From Symbiopectobacterium purcellii (lineage in GTDB: Bacteria; Pseudomonadota; Gammaproteobacteria; Enterobacterales; Enterobacteriaceae): a DNA stretch of 64,000 nucleotides. Below are positions 41,101-49,955 of the stretch, one piece after another. Position numbers and translations under genes: made by a program. Positions within the stretch are counted from its first letter, which is position 1. Each line of letters begins with the position of its first letter. The notes beneath the pieces were generated by a model that did not search any database, was not told the DNA's origin, and was given only the letters and a program-made list of their open reading frames with translations. The stretch spans positions 2,666,001 through 2,730,000 of the forward strand of contig NZ_CP081864.1 in assembly GCF_019797845.1 (NCBI RefSeq), read 5' to 3'.

Positions 41101-41599
41101 TGCACTCAAAGCCGGGCGCGAGCCCTCATTGGAAGATCTGATCAGTAGCCAGACCGAGGTGGAACTGCGCCTACCGTCCTTGCTGCCGGAAGCCTTTATT
41201 CCTGACGTCAACACGCGGTTGTCGTTCTATAAGCGCATTGCCAGCGCCAAGGATGATAACGCGTTGGAAGAGCTGAAAGTGGAACTTATCGATCGCTTTG
41301 GTACCCTGCCAGATGCCACGCGCCATCTGTTGCAGATTGCCGCGTTGCGCCAGCAGGCACAATCGCTGGGAATCAGGCGTATCGAGGGCAACGAAAAAGG
41401 GGGATTTATCGAGTTCAGCGCCCACAATCGGGTCGATCCTACGCACCTGATTGGCCTGTTACAGCGCGATCCTCGTGTCTATCGCCTGGATGGCCCCACC
41501 CGCTTAAGATTTATGAAAGACCTCAGCGAAAGGCCACAGCGTATCGATTTCATCGCTGGACTTCTGACGGACATGGCCCAGCACACCTTGGCGGCATAA
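38150..41599 (+). CDS. mfd: Transcription-repair coupling factor Mfd
   Basis: A DNA translocase (1149 residues) that removes stalled RNA polymerase and recruits UvrA. In order: UvrB-homology/UvrA-binding region (1-~330), RNAP-interaction domain (~470-550), RecG-like helicase motor with Walker A GDVGFGKTEVA, DEEHRFG box and TATPIPRTLNMAMSG, the TRG region, and the C-terminal autoinhibitory domain. Length equals E. coli (1148). Confidence 0.97.
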   Translation: MPEKNRYALPVKAGEQRLLGQLTGAACAVECADIIERHAGPVVLIAPDMQNALRLRDELQQFTSHPVTTLSDWETLPYDSFSPHQEIISARLSTLYHLPEMTRGVLVLPVNTLMQLVCPHTFLHGHALMVKKGQRLSRDKLRAQLEQAGYRSVDQVMEHGEFATRGALLDLFPMGSEEPYRIDFFDDDIDSLRVFDVDSQRTLQEVAQISLLPAHEFPTDKNAIERFRSQWRETFEVRRDAEHIYQQVSKGTWPAGIEYWQPLFFEQPLSTLFSYLPSNALLVNTGDLEASATRFWADIQQRFESRRIDPMRPLLAPEALWLRVDALFSELKAWPRVQLSKETLTDKAAHRNLGYQTLPDIAIQHQHKAPLDALRRFLEGFTGQVIFSVESEGRRETLQELLTRIKLAPTPIARLDQADKPGAYLIIGASEHGFIDTLRQRALICESDLLGERVARRRQDSRRTINTDTLIRNLAELHPGQPVVHLEHGVGLYVGLTTLEAGGITAEYMILTYAGEDKLYVPVSSLHLISRYSGGTDDNAPLHKLGGDAWSRARQKAAEKVRDVAAELLDVYAQRAAKSGFAFKHDREQYQLFCEGFPFETTPDQAQAINAVLSDMCQPLAMDRLVCGDVGFGKTEVAMRAAFLAVENHKQVAVLVPTTLLAQQHYDNFRDRFANWPIRIEMLSRFRSAKEQTQVLEQTQEGKVDILIGTHKLLQSDVHWRDLGLLIVDEEHRFGVRHKERIKAMRADVDILTLTATPIPRTLNMAMSGMRDLSIIATPPARRLAVKTFVREYDGLLVREAMLREILRGGQVYYLYNDVENIEKAAQRLAELVPEARIAIGHGQMRERDLERVMSDFHHQRFNVLVCTTIIETGIDIPSANTIIIERADHFGLAQLHQLRGRVGRSHHQAYAYLLTPNPKAMSTDAHKRLEVIASLEDLGAGFALATHDLEIRGAGELLGEDQSGQMTTVGFSLYMELLESAVDALKAGREPSLEDLISSQTEVELRLPSLLPEAFIPDVNTRLSFYKRIASAKDDNALEELKVELIDRFGTLPDATRHLLQIAALRQQAQSLGIRRIEGNEKGGFIEFSAHNRVDPTHLIGLLQRDPRVYRLDGPTRLRFMKDLSERPQRIDFIAGLLTDMAQHTLAA

Positions 41600-41608
41600 G
41601 CCTCGACA

Positions 41609-41636
41609 GTGGTGGCTACTATCGCGTAGCCACCAC
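41609..41636 (+). terminator. Strong hairpin after mfd
   Basis: A perfect 11-bp inverted repeat GTGGTGGCTAC / GTAGCCACCAC starting 10 bp after the mfd stop; no T-run follows. Probably the mfd transcript end or stabiliser. Confidence 0.55.
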
Positions 41637-41673
41637 TGGTGTGCGGGGTGAGGTATGACCTGATTGCACGGCA

Positions 41674-42508
41674 CTAGCGGGAAACGGTGCTGGTAAAAAA
41701 TTTAATTTTATACATTCCCCAATAAGACACCATAGCAACCAATAATGAGTTAATCGCGGGAACGCCCCATCTATCGATAGCCCCCACAGCACTGCCTAAC
41801 AAACAGCAAAAAATAGCGACCCAACCTATTATGAGATGTTCTTTTAGCATATCGTGCTATATCGGGGGTCATCAATGCGGCGACAATACAACCGCCAATA
41901 ATCCTGGTTATTGCATTCGCTACTGTTAAAGGATCCCCCTGTGAAGCCGCGTGAAAAAGGGTTGCCACGTTAAGCGACGAAAGGACCTGAATAGAGATGA
42001 AAGCGATAACAGCAATGAATAGTGGAACTGCAATTGAGGCGGCAATTTTAATCGTGCGAATGCCAAGTACGACGAGGAGAGTAAGGCATAAGCCTGACAA
42101 TGCAGCAGAGAATTCAAATCCGAGCATGCCATTCAATGCATGATCGATACCTTTAGCAAACACCGCGTTTTGTACGCCAAACCAGCCTAACAGACTGATG
42201 GCTACGATTGCACTGATCAATACTGACCCCAATCGTCCGAAGCCTGATCAACGAGCCAGTAGGGTCCCGGTTAATCCTTCTTTCATTACCGCGTAGCCAA
42301 GCGCGAATGTGATTGCACCAAATACAATACTCGCCATCGTAATGGCGATAAAAGCCTCCCGTAGGATCATCGAGTGACCCAAAATCGCCCCTAACATAAA
42401 TTGGTCAAGCACAGTTAACATACCCGCATGGACCAGCATTATACCTAATAATGGTAAACGGCATTCCGGTGGCGCTCGACTGTATGAGTAGTTTTCATTT
42501 CGATTCAT
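41674..42508 (-). pseudogene. Decayed NCS1-type (cytosine/purine) permease gene
   Basis: Fragments of a nucleobase:cation symporter-1-like protein. The N-terminal helices (42508-42251) end at TGA (42248-42250) after LLAR. The frame then reopens in phase (SGFGRLGSVLISAIVAISLLGWFGVQ, 42247 downward). Near 41850 the reading must shift, and the last part (GWVAIFCCLLG..., DRWGVPAINSLLVAMVSYWGMYKI) is in another frame to TAG at 41674. About 140 residues of a normal ~420 are missing, so there is a nonsense codon plus an internal deletion/frameshift. Start overlaps the regulator stop (ATGA). The DNA is clearly more AT-rich than the neighbours. Confidence 0.8.
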
Positions 42509-43176
42509 AAATTATAAACACCCATTTTTAAAATTGCCGCCGGTATAAAATTGTCCATGTCTTGGTCGACATAAATTGCGCGTAGTTGTGCTATGTTATG
42601 AATATCAATTTTATCAAACACCGAGTGCACGCTATGATTTACGGTGCGTGTGGATAGGTTAAGAATGCGTGATACTTCTTTTGGTGAATACCCATGGATA
42701 AGTAACCAAACCACTTCGAGTTCTTTTTCTGTTACCAGCCCTATTCCTGCTGATGTTATTTGATAGTTATCATTATTTAATGATTTTAGCATTGGGTGAA
42801 TACAGCATGCCGGTTTGGCATCTCAAAGAACACCTATGCATTTATTAACATCATCATAAAGGGGGATTTTTGTGCTAATAGAGGCAATCGGTTTATGATT
42901 TCCGTTCCAACAGTGTACTTCTAATACGCTAGTGCTTTTTCTACTGCGCATTGTATCTTGATCGTTTTTAATCAAATCAAAGTATAATTCATGCCATGCT
43001 GTTGGAAATTCAATATCATACAGACCTTCAACTGAAAAATTTTTTGGTGTGTTAGTGTACCGCCTTGCTGCATGATTCAGATAAACATGCCGCGATTCAG
43101 CGTCTTTTATCCCCCATGGCTCATCAAGATTTTCTATGAGAAAAATGGCCTTAGAAAAATCTGCTGCAACGCACAT
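42505..43176 (-). pseudogene. PAS/LuxR-type transcriptional regulator, interrupted by a stop codon
   Basis: The N-terminal PAS-like sensor (FLIENLDEPWGIKDAESRHVYLN...) and the C-terminal LuxR-type HTH (LVTEKELEVVWLLIHGYSPKEVSRILNLSTRTVNHSVHSVFDKI) lie in the same frame but are separated by TGA at 42823-42825. ATG at 43176 with AAAGGAG upstream is the likely start of the intact gene. It probably controlled the adjacent permease, to which it is coupled by ATGA. Separate translation of either half cannot be excluded. Confidence 0.78.
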
Positions 43177-43192
43177 CGCTTCTCCTTTAAGA

Positions 43193-43606
43193 TCAGACAA
43201 GTTGCTTTACCAAGTAATGTCTTGAAAATTTCAGAGAAAACCCATCAAGGCTGCCATATTCCGAATAGCCCAGTTTTATATAAAACCCACGCGCCTGAAA
43301 GCTGAATGTATCAACATAAGAAAAATGACAACCTCTCTCTATCGCCTCACGCTCAGCCATTTGCATCAATTCTCGTCCGACGCCGTTTCTTTGATATTCA
43401 GCCGCAACCCAAAGGTATTGAATATCTAATCCACCCCACCATGTTCTGGCAATTATTCCGCCCTTTATGTCCCCTGATTCATCTTTAAGCGTGATTCTCA
43501 ACGGTTGAATATCAGCGGGTGCAAAATGGTCATTATGTTTCCACAAACCATCAAGTATCTGTTTCTCTTCATTTTCATCAGGTGTGCTATGTAATTGATA
43601 ATTCAT
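43193..43606 (-). CDS. GNAT family N-acetyltransferase
   Basis: A 137-residue GNAT protein. The acetyl-CoA motif is QRNGVGRELM, preceded by the beta-strand DIQYLWVAAEY and followed by RGFYIKLGYSEYG, so the domain is complete. The substrate is unknown; small-molecule or antibiotic-type acetyltransferases look similar. It lies 16 bp upstream of the regulator fragment on the same strand and shares its AT-rich composition. Confidence 0.8.
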   Translation of the reverse strand: MNYQLHSTPDENEEKQILDGLWKHNDHFAPADIQPLRITLKDESGDIKGGIIARTWWGGLDIQYLWVAAEYQRNGVGRELMQMAEREAIERGCHFSYVDTFSFQARGFYIKLGYSEYGSLDGFSLKFSRHYLVKQLV

Positions 43607-44525
43607 CGTCCCCCCTGCAGTTGCTAATAATTCACATAATTCACTGAATGAATCTTAACGGCGTAAAACTATCCAATGTTTAAATAAATATAAAATGTCG
43701 ACCAGTCACTAATGCCTTCAAAGGGTTCAACATGCAAGGAATAGTTAGCGGCATTGACGCCAATCCGTCTCATCTAATTTACCCGCGCTGAGCAGACCGC
43801 TAAGTCGTCAAAGAAAAGTAGCTATTTTACGCAGTAAAGACCGTACTCAGATAATATTCCTTTTTGTTTCTCAATGACTACCATAAATACTCTATAACCT
43901 TTCATAACCTTTCATAACCTTATGATTAGGTATTTTTTTTGCACTGTAGTTTTCATCAGTTGAACATGTAATTAATCATTGGCATCATTACGATGATAAC
44001 TATTTCAATGAGTGTCATCTTCAATTAATGATGAAACACCAGGGGAAATAATAGCGCATTAGTGGCAATGCCAATATGTTATTATTTACAAGAAAATATG
44101 GACTTGGTTGCCCAGTGAACCCTTTATCTTTAACAGTGAAGGGATAATAACGCCAAGGTAATACTCAATCACCGCGAGGAACTCCCCTCTTGCCCACTCA
44201 TAACCGTGTTTTAGCCAGCAACAGCAAGAGCACATAGGCCAACACGGTATAAGCAACACCCCGGTGGAGAACGGCATTGCGATAGCAACTGCATATCGAC
44301 GAAAGGAGGCCCGTCGTGCACTCATCGTCACGCTGGCTGCCGATAAAACAGTGCAAACAGCGCATTGAGACGGGTAGTGTACGCAAAGCAGTCGCTCAGC
44401 GATTGAATAAAGCGGTAACGACGATGGATGCGCAATCCAGCGTATCCTGAAAGGATGTGCCTCTATACAAGCCGCTTCACACGCAGTAAAATCCCCGCCT
44501 TTTTCTTGTTACCGGGAGGGATAAC
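43607..44525. other. About 900 bp AT-rich region without a supportable gene
   Basis: No open frame here has a plausible ribosome site with recognisable homology. Short overlapping minus-strand frames at 44086-44386 contain hydrophobic stretches but read like out-of-frame debris. The left part (43607-44060) is strongly AT-rich and includes a short tandem repeat. The GGGAGGG ribosome site of yegD marks the right end. Confidence 0.5.
43891..43922 (+). repeat. 10-bp tandem repeat
   Basis: TTCATAACCT occurs twice in direct tandem (43901-43920), preceded by a one-base variant (TCTATAACCT), in otherwise non-coding AT-rich DNA. Confidence 0.7.
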
Positions 44526-45878
44526 ATGTTTATCGGCTTCGACTACGGCACGGCCAACTGTTCCGTTGCACTGATGCAAAATGGCACGCCACGCCTGTTG
44601 CCACTGGAAAACGACTCTCCCTATCTCTCATCCATGCTGTGCGCGCCAACGCGTGAAGCCGTCAGCGAGTGGTTGTGGCGCCATCATCACGTGGATGCCC
44701 AGGGCGAAAATGCGCAACTGCTGCGGCGCGCCATCAGCTATAACCGCGATGAAGATATTGCCGTTGACTCTCACAGTGTACACTTCGGACAAGCGGCACT
44801 GGCGCGTTATATGGATGACCCGCAAGAAGTGTGGTTTGTGAAATCCCCCAAGTCATTTCTAGGTGCGGTAGGGCTAAAAGCACAGCAGATCGCCTTTTTT
44901 GAAGATCTGGTGTGCGCCATGATGCTGCATATTCGCCAGCAGGCAGAGCTACAGGCGGGAGATACCATCACGCAGGCGGTGATTGGTCGTCCAATCCATT
45001 TCCAAAGCATCGGTGGTGATGCTGCGGATAAGCAAGCACAGGACATTCTTGAGCGCGCAGCAACGCGTGCCGGGTTTCGTGATATCGCATTTCAGTTTGA
45101 ACCTGTCGCCGCCGGGCTGGATTTTGAAGCGACGCTTCAGCAGGAAACGCGGGTGCTGGTAGTCGATATCGGCGGGGGAACGACCGACTGCTCAATGCTG
45201 CTGATGGGGCCTGAGTGGCACCGCAAGCAAGAGCGCCACGACAGTCTGCTGGGACACAGCGGGTGCCGTACCGGTGGCAACGATCTCGATATCCAACTGG
45301 CCTTCAAACAGTTTATGCCGCTGCTCGGTATGAATGGCATGACAGAAAAAGGCATTGCACTACCAACCTTGCCCTGGTGGAATGCGGTCGCTATTAACGA
45401 TGTGCCGGCGCAGAGTGCGTTTTACAACTATGCAACCCGCACACTGATCAACGAGATGATCCGCGATGCGCGTGAACCGGCACAGGTCAAACGTTTATTG
45501 AGCGTATGGCAGCAGCGCTTGAGCTATCGTTTGGTGCAACAAGCGGAGGCTTGCAAAATTGCCTTATCCGATGCCTCCCTGACCGAGGCTGCACTGGCGT
45601 TTATTGAAACCGCGCTGGCAACACGCGTTTCTGCCGAAGAGATGGTGCAGGCGATTGCGCAACCCGTGTCGCAGATTCAAACCCAAATTCGCCAGGCGTT
45701 GGATGACAGCGCAACACGTCCAGACGTCGTCTATCTGACCGGTGGAAGCGCGCGCGCGCCGCAGCTGCGTCTGGCGGTACAACAAGCATTGCCTGATGTG
45801 GCTATCGCCAGCGGTGATGATTTTGGTTCCGTCACCGCAGGGTTAGCTCGCTGGGCGGAATTACTGTTTGAGCGTTAA
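44526..45878 (+). CDS. yegD: Hsp70-like chaperone YegD
   Basis: A 450-residue actin/Hsp70-ATPase-fold protein, equal in length to E. coli YegD. Visible are phosphate motif FIGFDYGTANCSVAL, VVDIGGGTTDCSMLL, and the adenosine motif LTGGSARAPQL. It lacks a classical Hsp70 substrate-binding domain; its clients are unknown. A strong RBS (GGGAGGG) is present. In E. coli yegD is next to alkA; here it sits between the AT-rich island and ycfJ. Confidence 0.93.
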   Translation: MFIGFDYGTANCSVALMQNGTPRLLPLENDSPYLSSMLCAPTREAVSEWLWRHHHVDAQGENAQLLRRAISYNRDEDIAVDSHSVHFGQAALARYMDDPQEVWFVKSPKSFLGAVGLKAQQIAFFEDLVCAMMLHIRQQAELQAGDTITQAVIGRPIHFQSIGGDAADKQAQDILERAATRAGFRDIAFQFEPVAAGLDFEATLQQETRVLVVDIGGGTTDCSMLLMGPEWHRKQERHDSLLGHSGCRTGGNDLDIQLAFKQFMPLLGMNGMTEKGIALPTLPWWNAVAINDVPAQSAFYNYATRTLINEMIRDAREPAQVKRLLSVWQQRLSYRLVQQAEACKIALSDASLTEAALAFIETALATRVSAEEMVQAIAQPVSQIQTQIRQALDDSATRPDVVYLTGGSARAPQLRLAVQQALPDVAIASGDDFGSVTAGLARWAELLFER

Positions 45879-45887
45879 ACGAGGAAT

Positions 45888-45909
45888 GGCACGCCCTGAC
45901 GGGCGTGTC
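45888..45909 (+). terminator. Hairpin after yegD
   Basis: GGCACGCCC / GGGCGTGTC around TGAC, 10 bp after the yegD stop. It lies between convergent genes and lacks a long T-run. Confidence 0.5.
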
Positions 45910-45919
45910 AGATTTCCAC

Positions 45920-46458
45920 TTATGCCTTTTGATTCAGTACCAATTGCCCATTTCTGTCCAACGGGATTTGGGTGCCGGGATCGCGATCCATGCGGATCTT
46001 GCCTTGCTGTGCGCCAATTTTATAGGTGACGTCATAGCCCAACACTTTCTGGGATTTGTCATATACCGTCTGGCAACGCTGTTGCGTCGTAGTGTAGGTA
46101 TCATTATTCTGCATATGGCCCTGAACCTGATTGCCTGCATACCCGCCCGCCAACGCCCCCGCCACCGTGGCAATATCCTGCCTCGACCACCGCCGACCTG
46201 ATGGCCCAAGACGCCACCGGCCACCGCACCGAGTACCGACCCCGCCAGACGATTCTCATCTTGCACCGGACGACGATGGGTTACGCTAACATCACGGCAC
46301 TCCTGACGCGGTGTTTTCACCGTTTCTTTAATGGGTGTTGCCGAAATAACCTGGGCAAACTGCGGCTCGGGTGAAAAAACTTCCATGCTGGCTACCGCCG
46401 CTACGCCCAGAGCAGCAGCCACACCGATACCCACCCCCGCTAACATGGATTTGTTCAC
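45920..46458 (-). pseudogene. ycfJ: Glycine-zipper protein YcfJ with a 1-nt frameshift
   Basis: Homologous to E. coli YcfJ (179 residues, membrane-associated glycine-zipper 2TM/Rick17-type). The GTG start at 46458 has AGGAGG upstream (VNKSMLAGVGIG). The frame runs to GGGRG and then goes out of phase near 46181; the other frame resumes exactly with ALAGGYAGNQVQG and ends LVLNQKA. Total length is 539 nt, one short of 180 codons, so a single base (GGC[C]AGGAT) appears missing. The lesion falls in the glycine-zipper itself. Confidence 0.85.
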
Positions 46459-46792
46459 AGAAACCTCCTGAATGACCGCTCGCACCTGCTTTATTCGCTG
46501 TATCCATGAGCGTCAGAGGATAGTGCCCTTAACGTCGGTATCAGCCATTACAGCGTGCGTTGTTTCGTTAATAACTGACGAAAGTGTGCATTCGAAGAGA
46601 AAAAGTGACAATCAGATTAGTTAACCAAAAGCCTAGATATGTTAATAAAATGCGGTTATTTGGGATTTTTCTTAGGGGGAATTGGCGTTAAGGCGAGATG
46701 TTATTCTGCGCGTAAAAAGACGCGATGTTTGAACCTTTCAGGACAAGACAACGCGCCACCCCAACAGGCAGCACGTTGTAGAATCCCGTCGA
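46459..46792. other. Intergenic region between ycfJ and ndh
   Basis: About 330 bp with the ycfJ promoter region on one side and the end of the ndh transcript on the other. A weak GCGT/ACGC hairpin lies around 46710-46725. I see no gene; the short plus-strand frame at 46639 has no ribosome site or known homology. Confidence 0.4.
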
Positions 46793-48100
46793 TTAATGCA
46801 GTTTCAAGCGCGGACGAATCACGCGGTTAATACCGCCCACCAGCATCATCAAACCGGTTTTGGTATAGCCGTGCAAGGCAATCTGGTGCATACGGTACAG
46901 TGAAATATACACCACACGCGCAATGCGCCCTTCCACCATCACCGATCCACGCATCAGGTTACCCATCAGGCTGCCGACAGTGCTGAACTTGGACAACGAT
47001 ACCAGCGAACCGTGATCCTTGTAGACATAAGGCTTCAACGCCTGACCGTTAAGCTGGGCCAGAATATTGTGATAGCAACGCGTCGCCATCTGGTGCGCCG
47101 CCTGGGCGCGCGGCGGGACCACACCGCCACTCGGTTGCAGGCACGATGCACAATCGCCGATGGCATAGATATTCGGATCGCGCGTGGTTTGCAGCGTCGG
47201 TTCCACCACCAACTGGTTGATGCGGTTGGTTTCCAGACCGGCTATCTCTTTCATGGCATCGGGTGCTTTGATCCCTGCGGCCCACACCATCAAATCGGCT
47301 TCGATAAACTCGCCCTCTTTGGTGTGTAAACCACCGGGTTTCGCTTCTGTGACCATGGTTTTGGTCAGAACGCGTACACCGATATTGGTCAATTCCTGAT
47401 GTGCAGCAGCAGAAATACGCGGCGGCAACGCGGGCAAAATACGCTCACCGGCCTCTACCAGCGTCACGTTCAATGCCTGATTATCCAGCCCGTCAAAGCC
47501 GTAGCTGTGCAGTTGCTTGACCGCATTGTGCAGTTCTGCGGAGAGTTCCACCCCAGTTGCGCCGCCGCCGACGATAGCAATGTTAACCTTCTCTTTGTCG
47601 TCATTAGCGTTTGAGGTGAATTTCAGGAACAGGTTAAGCATTTCATTGTGGAAACGGCGCGCCTGTTTGGGGCTGTCGAGAAAAATACAGTTGTCTTTCA
47701 CGCCGGTGGTGCCGAAATCGTTGGAGATACTGCCCAGCGCGATCACCAGAATATCATAGGACAGCGAACGTTCAGCAACCAGCATTTCACCCTGATCGTT
47801 ATCGATTTCGGCCAGTCGAATGCACTGGTTTTCACGATCGATATCCATCTGCGTACCTAACTGAAAGTGGAAGCCGTGGTTGCGGGCATGCGCCAGATAG
47901 CTCAGCGCGTCAATGTCATCATCCATCGAGCCTGTTGCCACTTCATGCAGCAATGGTTTCCATAAATGACTTTGATTACGATCGACCAAGGTGATCTCAG
48001 CTTTGCTTTTACGCCCCAGCTTATGGCCCAGGCTGGTGGCTAATTCCAAACCGCCGGCTCCACCGCCGACAATAACAATTTTTTTAAGTGCTGATGTCAA
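46793..48100 (-). CDS. ndh: NADH dehydrogenase type II
   Basis: A single-subunit, non-proton-pumping NADH:quinone oxidoreductase on the inner-membrane inner face. 435 residues with two Rossmann folds: [16 protein letters not shown] (FAD) and [20 protein letters not shown] (NADH); C-terminal amphipathic membrane anchor ([18 protein letters not shown]). The start is TTG at 48100 with AGGGGG upstream, giving MTSALKK as in E. coli MTTPLKK, whose ndh also starts with TTG. A TTG further upstream (48124) is less likely. A perfect FNR site precedes it. Confidence 0.94.
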   Translation of the reverse strand: MTSALKKIVIVGGGAGGLELATSLGHKLGRKSKAEITLVDRNQSHLWKPLLHEVATGSMDDDIDALSYLAHARNHGFHFQLGTQMDIDRENQCIRLAEIDNDQGEMLVAERSLSYDILVIALGSISNDFGTTGVKDNCIFLDSPKQARRFHNEMLNLFLKFTSNANDDKEKVNIAIVGGGATGVELSAELHNAVKQLHSYGFDGLDNQALNVTLVEAGERILPALPPRISAAAHQELTNIGVRVLTKTMVTEAKPGGLHTKEGEFIEADLMVWAAGIKAPDAMKEIAGLETNRINQLVVEPTLQTTRDPNIYAIGDCASCLQPSGGVVPPRAQAAHQMATRCYHNILAQLNGQALKPYVYKDHGSLVSLSKFSTVGSLMGNLMRGSVMVEGRIARVVYISLYRMHQIALHGYTKTGLMMLVGGINRVIRPRLKLH

Positions 48101-48234
48101 AACGACCCCCTGATTGTGAACCAATAGTTAATAAGGCGTAAAAAATAATATCCTTATATTACATAGGGTTCTCATAAGTTAAATGCAAAATCTGAGGGAA
48201 GAATAGCACGCCAGGTCATTTGGTCATACCAAAA

Positions 48235-48248
48235 TTGATATATATCAA
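48235..48248. promoter_or_regulatory. FNR box upstream of ndh
   Basis: TTGAT-ATAT-ATCAA is a perfect FNR consensus palindrome about 135 bp before the ndh start. FNR represses ndh without oxygen in E. coli, so the same control is expected. Confidence 0.85.
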
Positions 48249-48399
48249 TTTATTTTTTATCCACTTGATTCGCAGCAAAAAATTTTCTTTTGAATTCATC
48301 AAATTATTTTGTAGGTGGTGATGTCAGTATAGGACACACGACGTTAGACGATGCACGTCAAACGCCGTGGCAGGGAAAAATGGAAGGGGTTGTTAGCGA

Positions 48400-48942
48400 T
48401 CAACCGAGCGTTTTAAACGCCTTAATGCGCTGAAGGTGCGGCGAGATACTCTTGAATTTATGTGTCTGGAGATCGTCCCAAATCACTTCGTAGAACGACC
48501 CCAACAGCGCGGCACTGCGCTGGCTGTCCAGCATTTCATCGTTGCGCGACAGCACGGTCAGACAGCGATCGCGATTCTTCTCACGGAAATTGGCGACACA
48601 CTTGGTGGCAATGTCGGCATACTCTTCAGGCCTGTCGATTTTTCCTGCCATATTCTCTTGCGGGAACAGGTTTGGATTGAAAATGACCTGACGAATATCA
48701 CATAAAAAGCCGATACGTTCAGCCCAAAAACCACCCAGCCCTACACCACAAATCAGCGGACGCTCGTCCTGCGCACGCTGGATCAGCTTGTCGACCTGTT
48801 TGAGTAAATGTTGCATATCATGCCGGGGATGAAGCGTACTGTAGCTCAACAGCTCAACGTCCTGGTCAATAAACTGCAACTGCAACACTTTTTCATGGTT
48901 ACCAGGGCTAGTGGAATCAAAGCCATGCAAGTAGATAATCAT
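48400..48942 (-). CDS. ycfP: UPF0227 protein YcfP (alpha/beta-hydrolase fold)
   Basis: A 180-residue protein ([16 protein letters not shown]...) of the esterase-like UPF0227 family, the same length as E. coli YcfP. The usual nucleophile elbow reads GVGLGG without Ser, so it may not be a hydrolase. Its ATG overlaps the stop of the upstream nagZ remnant (ATGA), preserving the old translational coupling. Confidence 0.92.
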   Translation of the reverse strand: MIIYLHGFDSTSPGNHEKVLQLQFIDQDVELLSYSTLHPRHDMQHLLKQVDKLIQRAQDERPLICGVGLGGFWAERIGFLCDIRQVIFNPNLFPQENMAGKIDRPEEYADIATKCVANFREKNRDRCLTVLSRNDEMLDSQRSAALLGSFYEVIWDDLQTHKFKSISPHLQRIKAFKTLG

Positions 48943-49079
48943 CTGAACTCCATCCTCCGGTTACGGCCAATGCCAGACGTCGCCTCATTACCGCGAGCAA
49001 ACGCTTTTTGATAATACACCTGATGGATCGTGCCTGCATTGACCGATGACAGGTTATCTGACGCGCAGGTGTGGATCAC
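48939..49079 (-). pseudogene. nagZ: 3' remnant of nagZ (beta-N-acetylhexosaminidase)
   Basis: In E. coli nagZ lies between thiK and ycfP. Here only ~140 bp separate them. The minus frame ending at 48939 reads SDNLSSVNAGTIHQVYYQKAFAR, which aligns without gaps to the C-terminus of E. coli NagZ as I recall it (DNLS...A...YHKGSFSR). It keeps the ATGA overlap with ycfP. Some 85% of the gene, including the active site, is gone. NagZ removes GlcNAc from anhydromuropeptides in wall recycling. Confidence 0.72.
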
Positions 49080-49088
49080 TCATCCAGA

Positions 49089-49955
49089 TTACACATTAAG
49101 TCCGAGAGCACGACGCGATGCAGAACCTGCCGCTAAAAACGCCGTTTGTCCCGTTTGATGCCAGCACACCTCACACCACATCAGAATAAGATAATCGGCC
49201 CAGGGCAGCCACTGTTGAACCGATGCGTTCAATGCCTGCGCGCACAACCCCGGGCGCTGCTGTTGGTAGGTTCGCAGCAAGTGCCGTTGTGACTCAACAT
49301 CAAGTCCGTTGCCACGCACCAGCAGCGCCAGTTCCAGTCCAATGTCACCATCGGCAGCGTATTCCCAATCGATAAGCAGCAGCGACCCCTGCGGCGTGAT
49401 CAAGACATTTTCGCTATGCACGTCAAGATGCAAAGGTGCCCACGCGAGCAAGTCAGGCGGAGCTTTACGCTGAAAATGGTGGTGCCAGCGCAACAGCGCA
49501 GGCGAGCGCCGACGCGGATCCATGTTTTGCCAATGGTGGGTAAACTGCATCGGCAAATTCAAACGAAAACCACAACACGGTAGGCGATGAAGTTGGCTGA
49601 GCAGTTGTGACAGCGATCCGTTTTCCAATACGCAGGAAAAATCCTGCGCAGACGTCGTCGTCCCTTCGGCCCATTCCACAATGAGCCAGCCGTCGCGGTA
49701 TACAACAGGTTTAGGGGCAAGCTGCCGTGCTGAGAGTTGACGTAACACCCGGTATTCACGCTGCCTGAAGACACCGAGCTGCGCTGCCCCGGTGGTTTGC
49801 GGCCGCGCCAGCAGTTGACGATCACCCACGCGAACGCGCCAGCAACCGCGTCCCGAACCGTTCACGGCATCGAAATGAAAACCGGCGGTATCGACCGCCG
49901 GAAAGTGTTGCGCAAGCAGACGTTCAAGCGCCACTTTACTGTTGGACGGCACCAT
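49089..49955 (-). CDS. thiK: Thiamine kinase ThiK
   Basis: An aminoglycoside-phosphotransferase-fold kinase that phosphorylates thiamine in salvage. 288 residues. Brenner motif HLDVHSENVLIT and the metal-binding IDWEYAADGDIGLELA are present. Its start overlaps lpoB by 20 nt, as part of ycfL-lpoB-thiK-(nagZ)-ycfP. Confidence 0.9.
   Translation of the reverse strand: MVPSNSKVALERLLAQHFPAVDTAGFHFDAVNGSGRGCWRVRVGDRQLLARPQTTGAAQLGVFRQREYRVLRQLSARQLAPKPVVYRDGWLIVEWAEGTTTSAQDFSCVLENGSLSQLLSQLHRLPCCGFRLNLPMQFTHHWQNMDPRRRSPALLRWHHHFQRKAPPDLLAWAPLHLDVHSENVLITPQGSLLLIDWEYAADGDIGLELALLVRGNGLDVESQRHLLRTYQQQRPGLCAQALNASVQQWLPWADYLILMWCEVCWHQTGQTAFLAAGSASRRALGLNV

Noticed and set aside
44086..44386. Two short overlapping hydrophobic frames on the minus strand
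   Set aside because: No clear ribosome site, no matching family, and frames overlap without a consistent reading; treated as non-coding or debris.
46639..46830. 63-residue plus-strand frame between ycfJ and ndh
   Set aside because: No ribosome site and runs into the 3' end of ndh on the other strand.
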